The notes under the pieces were generated by a model, which did no database searches, had not been told where the DNA came from, and was given only the letters and a program-made list of their open reading frames with translations. This document shows positions 1 through 9,521 of a stretch of DNA of 64,000 bases, in pieces. Source of the stretch: Plesiomonas shigelloides (GTDB lineage: Bacteria > Pseudomonadota > Gammaproteobacteria > Enterobacterales > CAMTGL01); the NCBI RefSeq assembly GCF_900087055.1, contig NZ_LT575468.1, positions 868,001 through 932,000 on the forward strand, written 5' to 3'. The translations under genes and the position numbers were made by a program. Numbering within the stretch: position 1 is the first letter of the stretch; every line of letters begins with the position of its first letter.

Positions 1-702
1 GGCGATTGGATGGCGCTGGTACAGGCAGTGAAGGCCGATTCGTCATCCAACGTGCTCTCCACGCCAAGTATTACCACCTTGGATAACCAAGAAGCGTTCT
101 TCATGGTCGGGCAAGATGTGCCGGTGTTAACCGGCTCTACCACCGGCTCGGACAATAAAAATCCGTACAACACCGTCGAGCGTAAGAAAGTCGGCATCAT
201 GCTTAAAGTTACGCCGCAGATTAACGAAGGTAATGCGGTGCAGTTGGTGATTGAGCAGGAAGTTTCCAAAGTGGAAGGCCAGACCAATCTGGATGTGGTG
301 TTCGGCGAGCGTAAGCTGAAAACCACCGTGTTGGCCGATGATGGTGAGCTGATTGTGCTGGGCGGTCTGATTGATGATCAGGCCGGCGAAAGTGTCGCGA
401 AAGTACCTTTGCTGGGCGATATTCCGCTGCTGGGGCATCTGTTTAAATCCACCGCCAATAAAAAAGAAAAACGCAATCTGATGGTGTTTATCCGACCAAC
501 CATCTTACGTAACGGGCTAGCGGCGGACGGCATTTCCCAGCGCAAATACAACTATATCCGCGCCGAGCAAATCTACCGTGATGAGCAGGGTTTGAGCCTG
601 ATGCCACAAACCGCGCAGCCGATTTTGCCGGCCTATGGCCAGCAACCGGTGGCGGTGGAAGTACAAGCCTTCTTACAGCTCGGGAAAGCTCCGCATGGCT
701 AA
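1..702 (+). CDS. gspD: Type II secretion secretin GspD, 3' part
   Basis: C-terminal 233 residues of the outer-membrane secretin that forms the exit pore of the type II secretion system; the reading frame is open to the first base, so the gene begins outside the window. Secretin-domain signatures are visible: the VPVLTGS segment around codon 42, the [10 protein letters not shown] segment and the [15 protein letters not shown] segment near codons 133-147. The last 50 residues ([14 protein letters not shown] region) look like the S-domain that binds the pilotin. The stop codon overlaps the start of gspE by eight bases, which indicates one transcript and translational coupling. Family assignment is certain; the missing N0-N3 periplasmic domains and gspC should lie upstream. 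Confidence 0.97.
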   Translation, partial: GDWMALVQAVKADSSSNVLSTPSITTLDNQEAFFMVGQDVPVLTGSTTGSDNKNPYNTVERKKVGIMLKVTPQINEGNAVQLVIEQEVSKVEGQTNLDVVFGERKLKTTVLADDGELIVLGGLIDDQAGESVAKVPLLGDIPLLGHLFKSTANKKEKRNLMVFIRPTILRNGLAADGISQRKYNYIRAEQIYRDEQGLSLMPQTAQPILPAYGQQPVAVEVQAFLQLGKAPHG

Positions 703-2284
703 TCGGTTAACGACCTCGCGGGTGACTGAGCAGGGCGCTAAACTGGACTCAGAACAGTGCACTGCTTTGGATGCGCCCTGCAGTGCGAACTCCGCGACCG
801 AGCGCGCGCCACGCTTACCCTATAGCTACGCTCGCCGCTGGCAATTACTGGCAGTGCCTAATGCAGAAAATACGCATGGCTTAACGCTGTATCACGTGCA
901 TCCCTTGTCGCGCGCGGTGTTGCTCGAGCTTCGCCGTGGCTTGGATACGCCTTTTGCTTTGCAGCACGTGGATGAGGCGCAGTTGGAGCTGTTGCTGGAG
1001 CAAACTTACCAGCGCGACTCGTCTGAGCGCCGTCAGTTGATGGAAGACATTGGCGCGGACGATGATTTTTTCAGTCTGGCCGAAGAGATGCCGGAAACGG
1101 AAGATCTGCTGGAAAGCGCCGACGATGCACCGATGATCAAACTCATCAACGCCATGCTGACCGAAGCTATCAAAGAGGGCGCGTCGGATATTCATATCGA
1201 GACATTCGAGAAAAGCCTGATCATCCGTTTTCGGGTCGATGGCGCGCTGCATGAAGTGCTGCGTCCGGGACGGCGCTTGGCTTCGCTGCTGGTTTCGCGC
1301 ATCAAGGTGATGGCCAAGCTGGATATCGCTGAAAAGCGGGTGCCGCAAGATGGCCGCATTGCGTTGCTGCTCGGTGGCCGCGCGGTGGATGTGCGTGTCT
1401 CTACGCTGCCTTCCACCTGGGGTGAGCGCATCGTCTTGCGTTTGCTCGATAAAAATCAGTCTCGCCTGACACTGGCGCACCTTGGCATGCAGCCGGCGAT
1501 GGCGGATGAACTGCGCACGTTGCTGCATCGTCCGCATGGCATTTTTCTGGTTACCGGCCCTACCGGCTCGGGGAAAAGTACCACCTTGTATGCGGGCTTG
1601 CAGGAGCTGAACGATCAGGCGCGCAATATTCTTACCGTTGAAGACCCGGTGGAATACGTCATTGAAGGTATTGGTCAGACCCAAGTGAACAGTCGGGTCG
1701 GCATGACCTTCGCTCGCGGCCTGCGCGCGATTTTGCGTCAAGACCCGGATGTGGTGATGGTGGGGGAGATCCGCGATACCGAAACGGCGGAGATCGCCAT
1801 CCAAGCCTCACTGACCGGCCACTTAGTGCTGTCGACTCTGCACACCAATACCGCCGTGGGTGCGATCACCCGTTTGCAAGATATGGGCATCGAGCCGTTT
1901 TTGCTCTCCTCCAGTTTGCTCGGCGTAATGGCGCAGCGTCTGGTGCGTACCTTGTGTCCGGCTTGCCGGCGCGCCGCGCCTGCCAATAGCGAAGAGCGCC
2001 GTTTGCTCGGCATCCGCCCAGCTGATTCTAGTCCTATCACCCTCTTTCACCCCGAAGGCTGCCCAGAATGCAATTTCAAAGGCTTTCGCGGCCGTACTGG
2101 CATCCATGAATTGATGGTGGTGGATGAGGCGCTGCGCATTTTGATTCATCAGCGCGCCGGTGAGCCGCAGATGGAAAGTCATCTACGCGCCCTGCGCCCC
2201 GGTATTCGCGGTAACGGCTTACAAAAAGTGCTGGCGGGTGACACCTCGCTCGATGAGGTGTTGCGCGTGACACAGGAAGGATAA
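695..2284 (+). CDS. gspE: Type II secretion ATPase GspE
   Basis: Cytoplasmic hexameric ATPase that powers pseudopilus assembly. From the ATG at 695 it is 529 residues, the usual family size. Walker [10 protein letters not shown] lies at residues 288-296, followed by an Asp box and a Walker B-type segment ([12 protein letters not shown]), then the His box. A tetracysteine zinc site (CPAC ... CPEC) characteristic of GspE follows near residues 421-460. The same frame is open to an ATG at 635, but that would extend deep into gspD; the 695 start has a purine-rich GGGAAAG stretch eight to nine bases upstream and gives a normal N-terminus. The N-terminal domain should contact GspL, encoded further down the operon. 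Confidence 0.97.
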   Translation: MANRLTTSRVTEQGAKLDSEQCTALDAPCSANSATERAPRLPYSYARRWQLLAVPNAENTHGLTLYHVHPLSRAVLLELRRGLDTPFALQHVDEAQLELLLEQTYQRDSSERRQLMEDIGADDDFFSLAEEMPETEDLLESADDAPMIKLINAMLTEAIKEGASDIHIETFEKSLIIRFRVDGALHEVLRPGRRLASLLVSRIKVMAKLDIAEKRVPQDGRIALLLGGRAVDVRVSTLPSTWGERIVLRLLDKNQSRLTLAHLGMQPAMADELRTLLHRPHGIFLVTGPTGSGKSTTLYAGLQELNDQARNILTVEDPVEYVIEGIGQTQVNSRVGMTFARGLRAILRQDPDVVMVGEIRDTETAEIAIQASLTGHLVLSTLHTNTAVGAITRLQDMGIEPFLLSSSLLGVMAQRLVRTLCPACRRAAPANSEERRLLGIRPADSSPITLFHPEGCPECNFKGFRGRTGIHELMVVDEALRILIHQRAGEPQMESHLRALRPGIRGNGLQKVLAGDTSLDEVLRVTQEG

Positions 2285-2289
2285 GCGCG

Positions 2290-3564
2290 ATGGCGTTATT
2301 TCGTTATCAGGCTTTAACCGCTGCGGGGCGGACGCGTAAAGGGATGACCGAAGCTGACTCTCCCCGTCATGCACGGCAACTGCTGCGCGCGCAAGATTTG
2401 CTGCCGGTGGAAGTGTGGGCGGTAGACACGCCGGCTGCTGCGCCGTGCTCTACTACGGTAGGACATGCGGCGGGCAGTCCAACAACGGGGAAGCGCGCAG
2501 CCTCCGCACGGCGCTGGTTGCAGCGGCGGGTCAGTTCGGCGGATTTGGCGCTGCTGACTCGTCAATTGGCCACCTTGGTGCAAGCGGCGATGCCGCTGGA
2601 AGAGTGCTTACAGGCGGTGAGCGAACAGTGTGAAAAGCTACATATCAAAACACTGGTGCTCAGTTTACGTGCGCGTATCCAAGAAGGGTTTACGTTGTCA
2701 GATAGCCTGCGTGAACATCCGCAGGTGTTTGATTCCCTGTTTTGCTCGATGGTGGCTGCAGGGGAAAAATCCAGCCACTTAGAGCGCGTGTTGCTGCGTT
2801 TGGCCGATTACACCGAACAAAAACAGCGCATGAAAAGCCGCTTGCTGCAGGCGATGCTCTATCCACTGATGCTGACCTTAGTCGCTATCGGCGTGATTGG
2901 CATTTTGCTCTCGTCGGTGGTGCCTAAAGTGGTGGCGCAGTTTGAGCATTTAGGGCAGGCGCTCCCTGCTTCCACCCGCTTATTGATGAGTTTAAGCGAT
3001 GGCGTACAGGTGGCCGGGTTACCGCTTTTGATCTCGTTACTGGCGTTAGGCGTGTTGATGCAGCGTTTACTGCAAAAGCCAGCGCTGCGCTTGCGCTGGG
3101 ATCGCTTCATTTTACGTTTACCGGTGATTGGGCGCGTGAGTCGTGGCCTGAATACCGCGCGTTTTGCCCGCACCTTAAGCATTCTCACCGCAAGCCGCAT
3201 TCCGGTGCTCGATGGTGTGCGTATTGCCGCCAGCGTGTGTGCCAATCGCTATATCGAACAGCAAATTCTTTCTGCTGCTGAGCGGATCCGCGAAGGCAGT
3301 AGTTTGCGCGCTGCGCTCGGCGAGCTGCGCTTATTCCCGCCGATGATGTTGTACATGATCGCCTCAGGTGAGCGCTGTGGCGAGCTAGAGCCGATGTTAG
3401 CGCAAGCTGCGGATAACCAAGATCGCGAATTTGATACCCAAGTCGGGATTGCGCTAGGGGTGTTTGAGCCTTTGCTGATTGTCCTGATGGCGGGCGTGGT
3501 GCTTTTTATTGTCATCGCCATTTTGCAGCCGATGTTGCAGCTCAACAACATGGTTGGGATGTAA
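2290..3564 (+). CDS. gspF: Type II secretion inner-membrane platform protein GspF
   Basis: Polytopic inner-membrane protein of the assembly platform, 424 residues. Two repeated T2SF domains are visible (about residues 85-215 and 285-415), each followed by hydrophobic segments; three membrane spans are expected. It starts five bases after the gspE stop with an AGGAAGGA ribosome-binding site. The linker before the first T2SF domain (residues about 45-80, rich in Ala, Ser, Thr and Arg) is longer and lower in complexity than I would expect for the family. Role: couples the GspE ATPase to pseudopilin polymerisation. Confidence 0.97.
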   Translation: MALFRYQALTAAGRTRKGMTEADSPRHARQLLRAQDLLPVEVWAVDTPAAAPCSTTVGHAAGSPTTGKRAASARRWLQRRVSSADLALLTRQLATLVQAAMPLEECLQAVSEQCEKLHIKTLVLSLRARIQEGFTLSDSLREHPQVFDSLFCSMVAAGEKSSHLERVLLRLADYTEQKQRMKSRLLQAMLYPLMLTLVAIGVIGILLSSVVPKVVAQFEHLGQALPASTRLLMSLSDGVQVAGLPLLISLLALGVLMQRLLQKPALRLRWDRFILRLPVIGRVSRGLNTARFARTLSILTASRIPVLDGVRIAASVCANRYIEQQILSAAERIREGSSLRAALGELRLFPPMMLYMIASGERCGELEPMLAQAADNQDREFDTQVGIALGVFEPLLIVLMAGVVLFIVIAILQPMLQLNNMVGM

Positions 3565-3612
3565 GTGTGGTTGGCGCGTAAGTGGCCAAAATCTAACTCA
3601 CGGAGATAACGC

Positions 3613-4071
3613 ATGTATTCAAAGTCTGTCAAACGCGCGCCGCAAGCGGGTTTTACCTTGTTGGAAGTGATGGTGGTGATTGTGATTTTGGGCGTACTGG
3701 CCAGTTTGGTGGTGCCCAATTTGCTCGGTAACAAAGAGCGTGCCGATCAGCAAAAAGTGGTCAGTGATTTAACCGCGCTGGAAAACAGTTTGGATATGTA
3801 CAAGCTGGATAACGGCCAATATCCGAGCACCCAGCAAGGGTTACAAGCGTTGGTCAGCAAGCCGGATGGGGAGCCGCAGCCGCGTCGCTACCGTGAAAAT
3901 GGCTATATCAAACGTCTGCCAACCGATCCGTGGGGCAACGAATATCAGTACTTAAGCCCGGGCGAGCACGGTCAGGTGGATATCTATTCACTCGGCGCTG
4001 ATGGCGTCGAGGGCGGTGAAGGCAATGGTTTGGATATTGGTAATTGGAACATGCAGGAGCTGCATAAGTAA
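3613..4071 (+). CDS. gspG: Major pseudopilin GspG
   Basis: Major pseudopilin, 152 residues, that polymerises into the periplasmic pseudopilus. The prepilin peptidase site is the Gly before FTLLEVMVVIVILG, with the invariant Glu at +5 of the mature protein and an 11-residue-plus positive leader (MYSKSVKRAPQAG). The C-terminal half has the calcium-binding loop region typical of GspG (LPTDPWGNEYQYLSPGEHG). A CGGAG ribosome-binding site precedes the ATG. It lies 48 bases after gspF, the largest gap in the operon, and its stop abuts the GTG start of gspH. Confidence 0.97.
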   Translation: MYSKSVKRAPQAGFTLLEVMVVIVILGVLASLVVPNLLGNKERADQQKVVSDLTALENSLDMYKLDNGQYPSTQQGLQALVSKPDGEPQPRRYRENGYIKRLPTDPWGNEYQYLSPGEHGQVDIYSLGADGVEGGEGNGLDIGNWNMQELHK

Positions 4072-4632
4072 GTGGTGACGCGCGGCTTTACTCTGCTCGA
4101 GATGATGCTGGTGATAGTGCTGCTCGGCACCGTCACCAGCATGATTGTGCCAACGCTTTCAAGTGGTACCAAGCCCGTCGCGCATGGTGCTGCGGCCACC
4201 TTTTGGTCGCAGTGGACGCGCTTGCGTGATGAAGCCTTGGTCAGTGGCGAGATGGTGGGCGTGCGAGTGGAGCCTGATGGTTATCAGCTGATGGTGCGCC
4301 GGCAAGGTCAGTGGCAGCCGGAGTCGCGTGCTCGCCAGGGCTCGCAGGTCACCTTGCCGCCGCAGGTGCGCAGTCAATTAGAGCTGGCAGCGCTGCCTTC
4401 TGTCCGCGCCGGTGGTTTGGATTTGCAGCAGCAACGTTTGAGCCTACATGACATTGAGCTGGAGATGCAAAGCCACAGCGCTGAGCGCCCGCCGCAGCTG
4501 GTGTTTGCCGAGCATCAACTGGAGCGGCCATTTAGTTTGCGTTTTGTGCAAAGCTATCCGTCAGCCTGTTGGCAAGTCAGTGTCAGTGCTGGGCAGTCGC
4601 CGCAGCTGACCGAATGTACGGTGGGGGGATAA
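4072..4632 (+). CDS. gspH: Minor pseudopilin GspH
   Basis: Minor pseudopilin of 186 residues. The start is GTG immediately after the gspG stop; an AGGAG motif at the end of gspG serves as ribosome-binding site. The very short leader MVTRG is followed by FTLLEMMLVIVLLG, so cleavage is after Gly5 and Glu5 of the mature form is present. GspH sits near the pseudopilus tip region with GspI, J and K. The rest is an Arg/Gln-rich beta domain with no other recognisable motif, as is usual for this family. Confidence 0.93.
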   Translation: MVTRGFTLLEMMLVIVLLGTVTSMIVPTLSSGTKPVAHGAAATFWSQWTRLRDEALVSGEMVGVRVEPDGYQLMVRRQGQWQPESRARQGSQVTLPPQVRSQLELAALPSVRAGGLDLQQQRLSLHDIELEMQSHSAERPPQLVFAEHQLERPFSLRFVQSYPSACWQVSVSAGQSPQLTECTVGG

Positions 4633-4635
4633 GGC

Positions 4636-5097
4636 ATGGCGAATATGCGTCCGGTTAATCCGACACCTTTAGGTCAGCGCATTGATGGTCGAAGCATTCA
4701 TCTGCGAGGTCTGCAGACCGGATTTACCCTGCTCGAAGTGATGATCGCCTTGGCCATTTTTGCCATGGCGTCGCTAACGGTCATGCAGGTGTCGGGCACT
4801 ACGCTGTCGCACCAAGCGCGCTTAAAAGAGCGCATGCTGGGTGACTGGCTGGCCGACAATCAAAGTGCCTTGCTCTATTTGCAAGCGGGAAGCCGCGAGA
4901 GTGCGTTGGCCTATCAAACCCAGCAAGGGGAAACCGTGGTGGACGGCCAGCCTTGGTATTGGCGCACCCGCGCGGTAGCGGGGGATAATCGCACGCTGCA
5001 AGCGATGGATATTGAGATCAGCCACAAAGCCGATTTTAGTGCGTTGCTGGTCACGCGCCGTATTTGGTTGCCAGCACCGCTGACGGAGCTGCGTTAA
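4636..5097 (+). CDS. gspI: Minor pseudopilin GspI
   Basis: Minor pseudopilin, 153 residues, expected to nucleate the pseudopilus tip with GspJ and GspK. The prepilin motif (G)FTLLEVMIALAIFAMAS begins near residue 30, so the leader is unusually long for GspI if the ATG at 4636 is used; an in-frame ATG at 4645 would shorten it by only three residues. A GGGGGGATAAGG purine run just before 4636 supports that start. Three bases separate it from gspH, and its TAATGA end overlaps the gspJ start. Confidence 0.93.
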   Translation: MANMRPVNPTPLGQRIDGRSIHLRGLQTGFTLLEVMIALAIFAMASLTVMQVSGTTLSHQARLKERMLGDWLADNQSALLYLQAGSRESALAYQTQQGETVVDGQPWYWRTRAVAGDNRTLQAMDIEISHKADFSALLVTRRIWLPAPLTELR

Positions 5098-5774
5098 TGA
5101 GGAAGAGTCGGGTGACAGTCTCTTCTCATCGCAGGACGGGTATGTCTACGCGAATTCCCGCCGCAGGCTTTACCCTGCTGGAGATGCTGGTGGCGATTGC
5201 GGTTTTTGCCATGCTGAGCGTGATGAGTCAGCAGGTGGTGAGCGGCGTGATGCAAGCCGATAGCATTAGCGAGCAGCAGCACAGCGAGTTGCAGGCATTG
5301 CAGCAGATGATGCAGTACCTGACTCACGATTTAACCCAGATGATCCCCAAAACGGTGCGCAGTGGCCCTGCTGGGCGTGAGGCGGCGTTACTGGTGGGCA
5401 ATGGCGTGCTGGGCTCGCAAGGTGTCGGGCTGCGTTTTACCCGAGGTGGAGTGGTCAATCCGCACATGATGCAGGCGCGCAGCCACTTTACCCAAGTTGG
5501 CTACCGAATCGCCGAGGGTAAGTTAGAGCGTTGGCTGTGGCCGCAAACCGATCTGGATAGCCGCGTGACGCCGCAAGTGCAGGTGTTAGCGCCGGTGAAT
5601 GCCCTGCGCGTGCAGTTTTATGATAATGGCCGTTGGAGTGGACAGTGGAGCAGCCCACAAGCGATTCCACAGGCCATTCGCATCACTTTCGATTTCCCGC
5701 AATTAGGCACCATTGAGCGAGTGTGGTTACTGCGCGGCGCGCTATTGCCCTCTGGCCGTGGAGGGCGGGCATGA
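5097..5774 (+). CDS. gspJ: Minor pseudopilin GspJ
   Basis: Minor pseudopilin, 225 residues from the ATG at 5097, which overlaps the gspI stop (TAATGA) and is the coupled start I prefer. The open frame reaches back to 5064 and an ATG at 5142 closer to the cleavage site is also possible; that one would leave a short MSTRIPAAG leader. Prepilin motif GFTLLEMLVAIAVFAML follows. The remainder fits the GspJ beta domain (RFTRGG, VQFYDNGRW). The end overlaps gspK by four bases. Confidence 0.93.
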   Translation: MRKSRVTVSSHRRTGMSTRIPAAGFTLLEMLVAIAVFAMLSVMSQQVVSGVMQADSISEQQHSELQALQQMMQYLTHDLTQMIPKTVRSGPAGREAALLVGNGVLGSQGVGLRFTRGGVVNPHMMQARSHFTQVGYRIAEGKLERWLWPQTDLDSRVTPQVQVLAPVNALRVQFYDNGRWSGQWSSPQAIPQAIRITFDFPQLGTIERVWLLRGALLPSGRGGRA

Positions 5775-6946
5775 AGCGAAAACCGGCTAATGTGCCGCGT
5801 CGACTGGCTCTGCCACCTAAGCCGACTAAGCCACCTAAGCGTGGCATGGCGATGGTGATAGTGATGGTGCTGCTCGCCGTCATGACGCTGCTGGCCGCTA
5901 ACATGAGTGGGCGGATACAACAGCAAATCGGACTCGCCTTGCATCAGCAAGAATATCAAGCATTGCCGTGGCTGACGACGGCGGCCGAAAGTCAGGCGCT
6001 GCGCCTGTTACGCGATAGTGTGGGGCTTGAGCCGACAGTGAATTTGTCACAATCCTGGGCGCAAGAGGATTTGCACTTTGCGCTGCCACAAGGGCGCGTG
6101 AGCCTGGCGCTGTCTGATTTACAGGCCTGCTTTAACCTTAATGCGCTGCATGAAGCGCAAACCTCGCTGGCCGGTCAAACGTCAGGCTCGTCATCCAATA
6201 CCGGTGAGGGCGGCGGGGAAAATACCGAGCCAGAAAACGCCGAGCCGGAAAATTCAGAACCCGAAAATCCAGCGCCCGTAATTCCAACGCCAGAGAGCGC
6301 AGCGCAAAACGGCACGCCGTTGGTTGTCCGCCAATTATTGGCGCTGCTTAAAAGTCAGGATGTGCCAGAGTACCGCGCCGAACTGTTAGCGGACAATTTA
6401 TGGGAATTTATTGACGCTGACTCCGTGGTGCAAACCGCGCAAGGGCGAGAAGACGGTGAATATCTTGCGCGCGATCTGCCTTTTTATCCGCCCAACAGTT
6501 TATTGACCGATGTAAGCGAAATACGTCCGGTACAGGGGATGGATGCTGAGCTGTATCAGCGTGTTGCGCCAGTGCTTTGCACTATCCCCGAGAAGAATTT
6601 ACGTATTAACGTCAACACGTTGGGTGAGGATAATGCGCCGCTGCTTGAAGCGGTGTTTACCCCTTATTTAAGCCGCATGCAGGCGGGACAAATCTTGCGG
6701 GAGCGTCCGCAGCAAGGTTGGGAAAGCGTTGCTGCTTTTTTACAAACACCGGCGCTGGCCGATGTGGATAGCGCCGTTAAGCAGCGGCTAAAAACGTTGC
6801 TGACGGTGAGCAGTGATTATTTTCGCCTGTCAGTGCGCATTGAGATGAACGGCGTGCGCCGTGACAGTGAAGCGGTGATTGGCCGTTCGGCCTCGGATCG
6901 ACAAGGGTTTTATGTGCTGTGGCATCAGCAAGGAGATTTGGAGTGA
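5771..6946 (+). CDS. gspK: Pseudopilus tip protein GspK
   Basis: Large minor pseudopilin that caps the pseudopilus, 391 residues from the ATG at 5771 (ATGA overlap with gspJ). GspK characteristically carries a hydrophobic stretch without the strict Glu5; here a Pro/Lys-rich leader precedes GMAMVIVMVLLAVMTLLA. A low-complexity insertion at about residues 136-180 holds three EPEN-type repeats within an Asn/Glu/Pro-rich linker, which splits the family's alpha domain region and is discussed in the findings. The C-terminal part (INVNTLGEDNAPLLEAVF, then a helix-hairpin-like segment) is typical of the family. Confidence 0.95.
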   Translation: MKRKPANVPRRLALPPKPTKPPKRGMAMVIVMVLLAVMTLLAANMSGRIQQQIGLALHQQEYQALPWLTTAAESQALRLLRDSVGLEPTVNLSQSWAQEDLHFALPQGRVSLALSDLQACFNLNALHEAQTSLAGQTSGSSSNTGEGGGENTEPENAEPENSEPENPAPVIPTPESAAQNGTPLVVRQLLALLKSQDVPEYRAELLADNLWEFIDADSVVQTAQGREDGEYLARDLPFYPPNSLLTDVSEIRPVQGMDAELYQRVAPVLCTIPEKNLRINVNTLGEDNAPLLEAVFTPYLSRMQAGQILRERPQQGWESVAAFLQTPALADVDSAVKQRLKTLLTVSSDYFRLSVRIEMNGVRRDSEAVIGRSASDRQGFYVLWHQQGDLE

Positions 6947-8250
6947 GTGAGTTACTGAGTCTGTTGTTGCCGGTCAGCGCCGAGCAGCCGATCCGCTGGC
7001 AGTGCGTTGCTTTAGAGTCGCCTTCTGGCGCGTTAGCGCAAACGCCTAGTCAGCAAGGTCAGTTTGGCCATGCTGAACTCGAGAGTGTAGCCGCGTTAGT
7101 CACGCCAAACACCACTGTTCAGCTGTTGATTCCCGGCGAGTGGGTCAGTCTCTGGTCGGTGACATTGCCAAAAGGTGCGCAGCGCCAAGCGGATAAAGTG
7201 CTACCCGCCTTGCTGGAAGATGAGCTGACACAAGATATCGAGCTTTTGCATTGTAGTTTGCTACAGCTGCAAGGCGATAAGGCCAGCGTGGCAGTGATTG
7301 AACATCGGCGCATGCAGCAGATTGTCGATTGGCTGGCGAAGGCGAACATCACCTCGGCACGCGTGTTACCCGATTGGGCTGCATTGCCAGAAAATAGCCT
7401 GCTGATCGCCTCCGATCGCGTGCTGTTTCATCAGCAGGGCTGGCACGGTTTTAGTACTGAGATGGCGCTGGCGAGTGTATTGCTGCAGGCGGATAGCAAC
7501 CATGATGAGATGGCGCGTGGTGAGTCACGTGCGCCAGAGTGGCAAGTCTTTAGCGCGCAGCCGTTAACAGACTATCCGGCTTTATTAACGGCGTTGACTG
7601 GTGATGAGTTAGCGCGTGATGCACATACGCTGATGGTTAAAGATATCAATACATTAGTGCTCACCACACCCAGTGCGGCTATCGCCAGTAACGCGACGTT
7701 GCTCACTGGCCGCTGGCGTTTGCGCACAGATGTGCGGCGTCAGTGGCGGCGCTGGCGGCCGTTGGCGTTTACGGCAGCGCTGCTGTTGTCACTGTTGACC
7801 GTTGAGCGAGCGGTGGCGCTATGGAGTGTGGCGCAGCAAAGCGCGCAGGCGCGGCAGGCCGCTGAGCAGCAGTTCCGCCAGTTATTCCCTGAGCAAAAAC
7901 GGATCGTCAATTTACGCGCTCAACTCAATGCCGCACTGCGCGAAACGCAATCAGCGAGCAGTACACAGGAGTTATTGGTGTTGCTACCGACCATTGCGCA
8001 GGCATTAGACAGCGCCGCGCTCGCTACGCCAGTGAGTGTACTTAACTTGCGCTTTGATCAGCCGCGCCAAGAGGTGCGTTTAAAGTTGCGAGCAGGGAAT
8101 TTTTCCGATTTTGATACGCTGCGCCGTCAGCTGGCAACGCACTTTTCGGTGGAGTTAAGCCCACTGGCGCAAGAGAGCAGCGTTAACCGCAGCAGTGGCG
8201 TAAGTGGCGGCGTAAGTGGCGAATTTATTTTACGCGGAGGAAAAGCCTAA
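6943..8250 (+). CDS. gspL: Type II secretion assembly protein GspL
   Basis: Bitopic inner-membrane protein that recruits GspE. The start is GTG at 6943 within the overlapping gspK stop, with AGGAG at 6931-6935; this gives 435 residues. An actin-like cytoplasmic domain fills roughly residues 1-260, one transmembrane segment (PLAFTAALLLSLLTVE) follows near residue 270, and the periplasmic part holds a coiled-coil-like stretch and a ferredoxin-like domain. An in-frame ATG exists at 6919 but would overlap gspK more deeply and lacks a site. The end overlaps gspM by one base. Confidence 0.95.
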   Translation: MSELLSLLLPVSAEQPIRWQCVALESPSGALAQTPSQQGQFGHAELESVAALVTPNTTVQLLIPGEWVSLWSVTLPKGAQRQADKVLPALLEDELTQDIELLHCSLLQLQGDKASVAVIEHRRMQQIVDWLAKANITSARVLPDWAALPENSLLIASDRVLFHQQGWHGFSTEMALASVLLQADSNHDEMARGESRAPEWQVFSAQPLTDYPALLTALTGDELARDAHTLMVKDINTLVLTTPSAAIASNATLLTGRWRLRTDVRRQWRRWRPLAFTAALLLSLLTVERAVALWSVAQQSAQARQAAEQQFRQLFPEQKRIVNLRAQLNAALRETQSASSTQELLVLLPTIAQALDSAALATPVSVLNLRFDQPRQEVRLKLRAGNFSDFDTLRRQLATHFSVELSPLAQESSVNRSSGVSGGVSGEFILRGGKA

Positions 8251-8831
8251 TGCGCGGTTATCTATCTCGCCTATCAGAGCGGCTGGCGGCACAGGGTTCA
8301 AGCTTTGATTCACTGCGTCATGCTTATACTCGAGTGGGCAGCATGGCAGTGCTGCGGATGGCCCCTTATTGGCATGCGCGCTCAGCGCGTGAAAAACGCC
8401 TCGTGATCCTGGCCAGTGTTGCATTGCTGGTGGGCGGATATTACTGGGGCATTTGGCAACCGTTGCAGCAAGCGTTAGAGCACGAGCGCAGTCAATTGCA
8501 GCAGCAGCAAACCTTGCTAACGCGCATGCAAGTGGTGCAGCCGCAGATACTGGCACATCGCAACGCGCAACCTAAGGCGGGGCCCGCTCGCCCACAAGGC
8601 TCACTTGCGCAGGTGATCAGCGAAAGTGCGCAGCAGCACCAGATAGTGGTAACGCGGATTGTGAATAAAGACGATAGCATTCAACTGAGCATCAATCCGC
8701 TCAGTTTTAACAGTTTGCTGGCATGGCTCAATACACTACACGATGAGTTTGGCATCCAAGTACGTTTCTTTGATGTCAGTGCTGAAATGGTGCCGGGGCA
8801 GGTGCGCGTATTGAATTTGGAGTTGGCATAA
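8250..8831 (+). CDS. gspM: Type II secretion assembly protein GspM
   Basis: Bitopic protein of 193 residues that pairs with GspL in the assembly platform. A cytoplasmic N-terminus ends in the ARSAREKRL motif region, then one membrane span (LVILASVALLVGGYYWGIW, residues about 50-68), then a periplasmic coiled coil (Gln/Leu-rich, residues 70-105) and a small alpha/beta domain. The ATG overlaps the gspL stop (TAATG). It is the last gene of the operon here; no gspN follows in the next 707 bases. Confidence 0.94.
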   Translation: MRGYLSRLSERLAAQGSSFDSLRHAYTRVGSMAVLRMAPYWHARSAREKRLVILASVALLVGGYYWGIWQPLQQALEHERSQLQQQQTLLTRMQVVQPQILAHRNAQPKAGPARPQGSLAQVISESAQQHQIVVTRIVNKDDSIQLSINPLSFNSLLAWLNTLHDEFGIQVRFFDVSAEMVPGQVRVLNLELA

Positions 8832-9457
8832 TTTCAATCGATACTCAAACATCTAACTCAATAGTACCTAATTAGAGGTATGCAAAATCAAATTCGGTGA
8901 GAAACAAACCGTGATTTGTGCGATTAATTTCAGGCTGGCTAATCTGAATACGGTATATTTAGAGTGTTTAATCTATTTTGATTAGTGAATATTGCGAATT
9001 AATGAAAACGTCATCTAAGCTTTATTGACAGCCCTTTTACCCCTGTGCTCAAATGCCAATAAAATGAGAAGTCTATTTGCATGCTTAACGCACACTCTAT
9101 TTTCTGACTGCTTTCTGAATTTGTGGGTCAATATATTGTCGTTATTTGCGTTTTGGTTTGACGGTTTATTGTCGAATTTTCCTGTTTACTTAATAAAATA
9201 ATTAAATTGATTATTAAAGCGACCAGTTAGCGCACCCAATTGTCTGATGTATATCAAGCGCAGACGATTGATTTAAATCTCAATATAAAATTAAGTTTAT
9301 CTGCTTTGCGTATTGCATGGTGGAGGATGAGTAACAACGCTAATTTATTACCAATATGCATCAATGCTGATATCCGTATCGTGGAGCGGATATAAATAAT
9401 CGTGGATATAAATAAAAAATTTAATAAAGCCCTCTTAGGGATTGCATCAACGTTTTT

Positions 9458-9492
9458 GACCGCAGCGGTATCACGCCGAGGTGGTCTTTTTT
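9458..9492 (+). terminator. Hairpin with U-tract in the LPMO leader (upstream copy)
   Basis: GACCGC at 9458-9463 pairs with GTGGTC at 9481-9486 (one G-U pair); an inner CGG/CCG pairing is possible, and six Ts follow. The stem is only six pairs, so strength is uncertain. It sits 46 bases before the LPMO start, in the leader. Confidence 0.45.
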
Positions 9493-9493
9493 G

Positions 9494-9521
9494 GCGCAGC
9501 ATCGCTTCTGCGCTGTTTTTT
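9494..9521 (+). terminator. Intrinsic terminator-like hairpin in the LPMO leader (downstream copy)
   Basis: GCGCAG at 9494-9499 pairs perfectly with CTGCGC at 9508-9513 around an eight-base loop, followed by TG and six Ts. It ends 17 bases before the LPMO ATG, so transcripts entering from upstream would have to read through it. It may end the upstream (gsp) transcript, end a small RNA, or act as an attenuator. Confidence 0.6.

Noticed and set aside
881-1804. Long reverse-strand frame opposite gspE
   Set aside because: Mirror of strong coding DNA in the gspE frame; composition is His/Gln-rich with no domain, typical of an antisense shadow.
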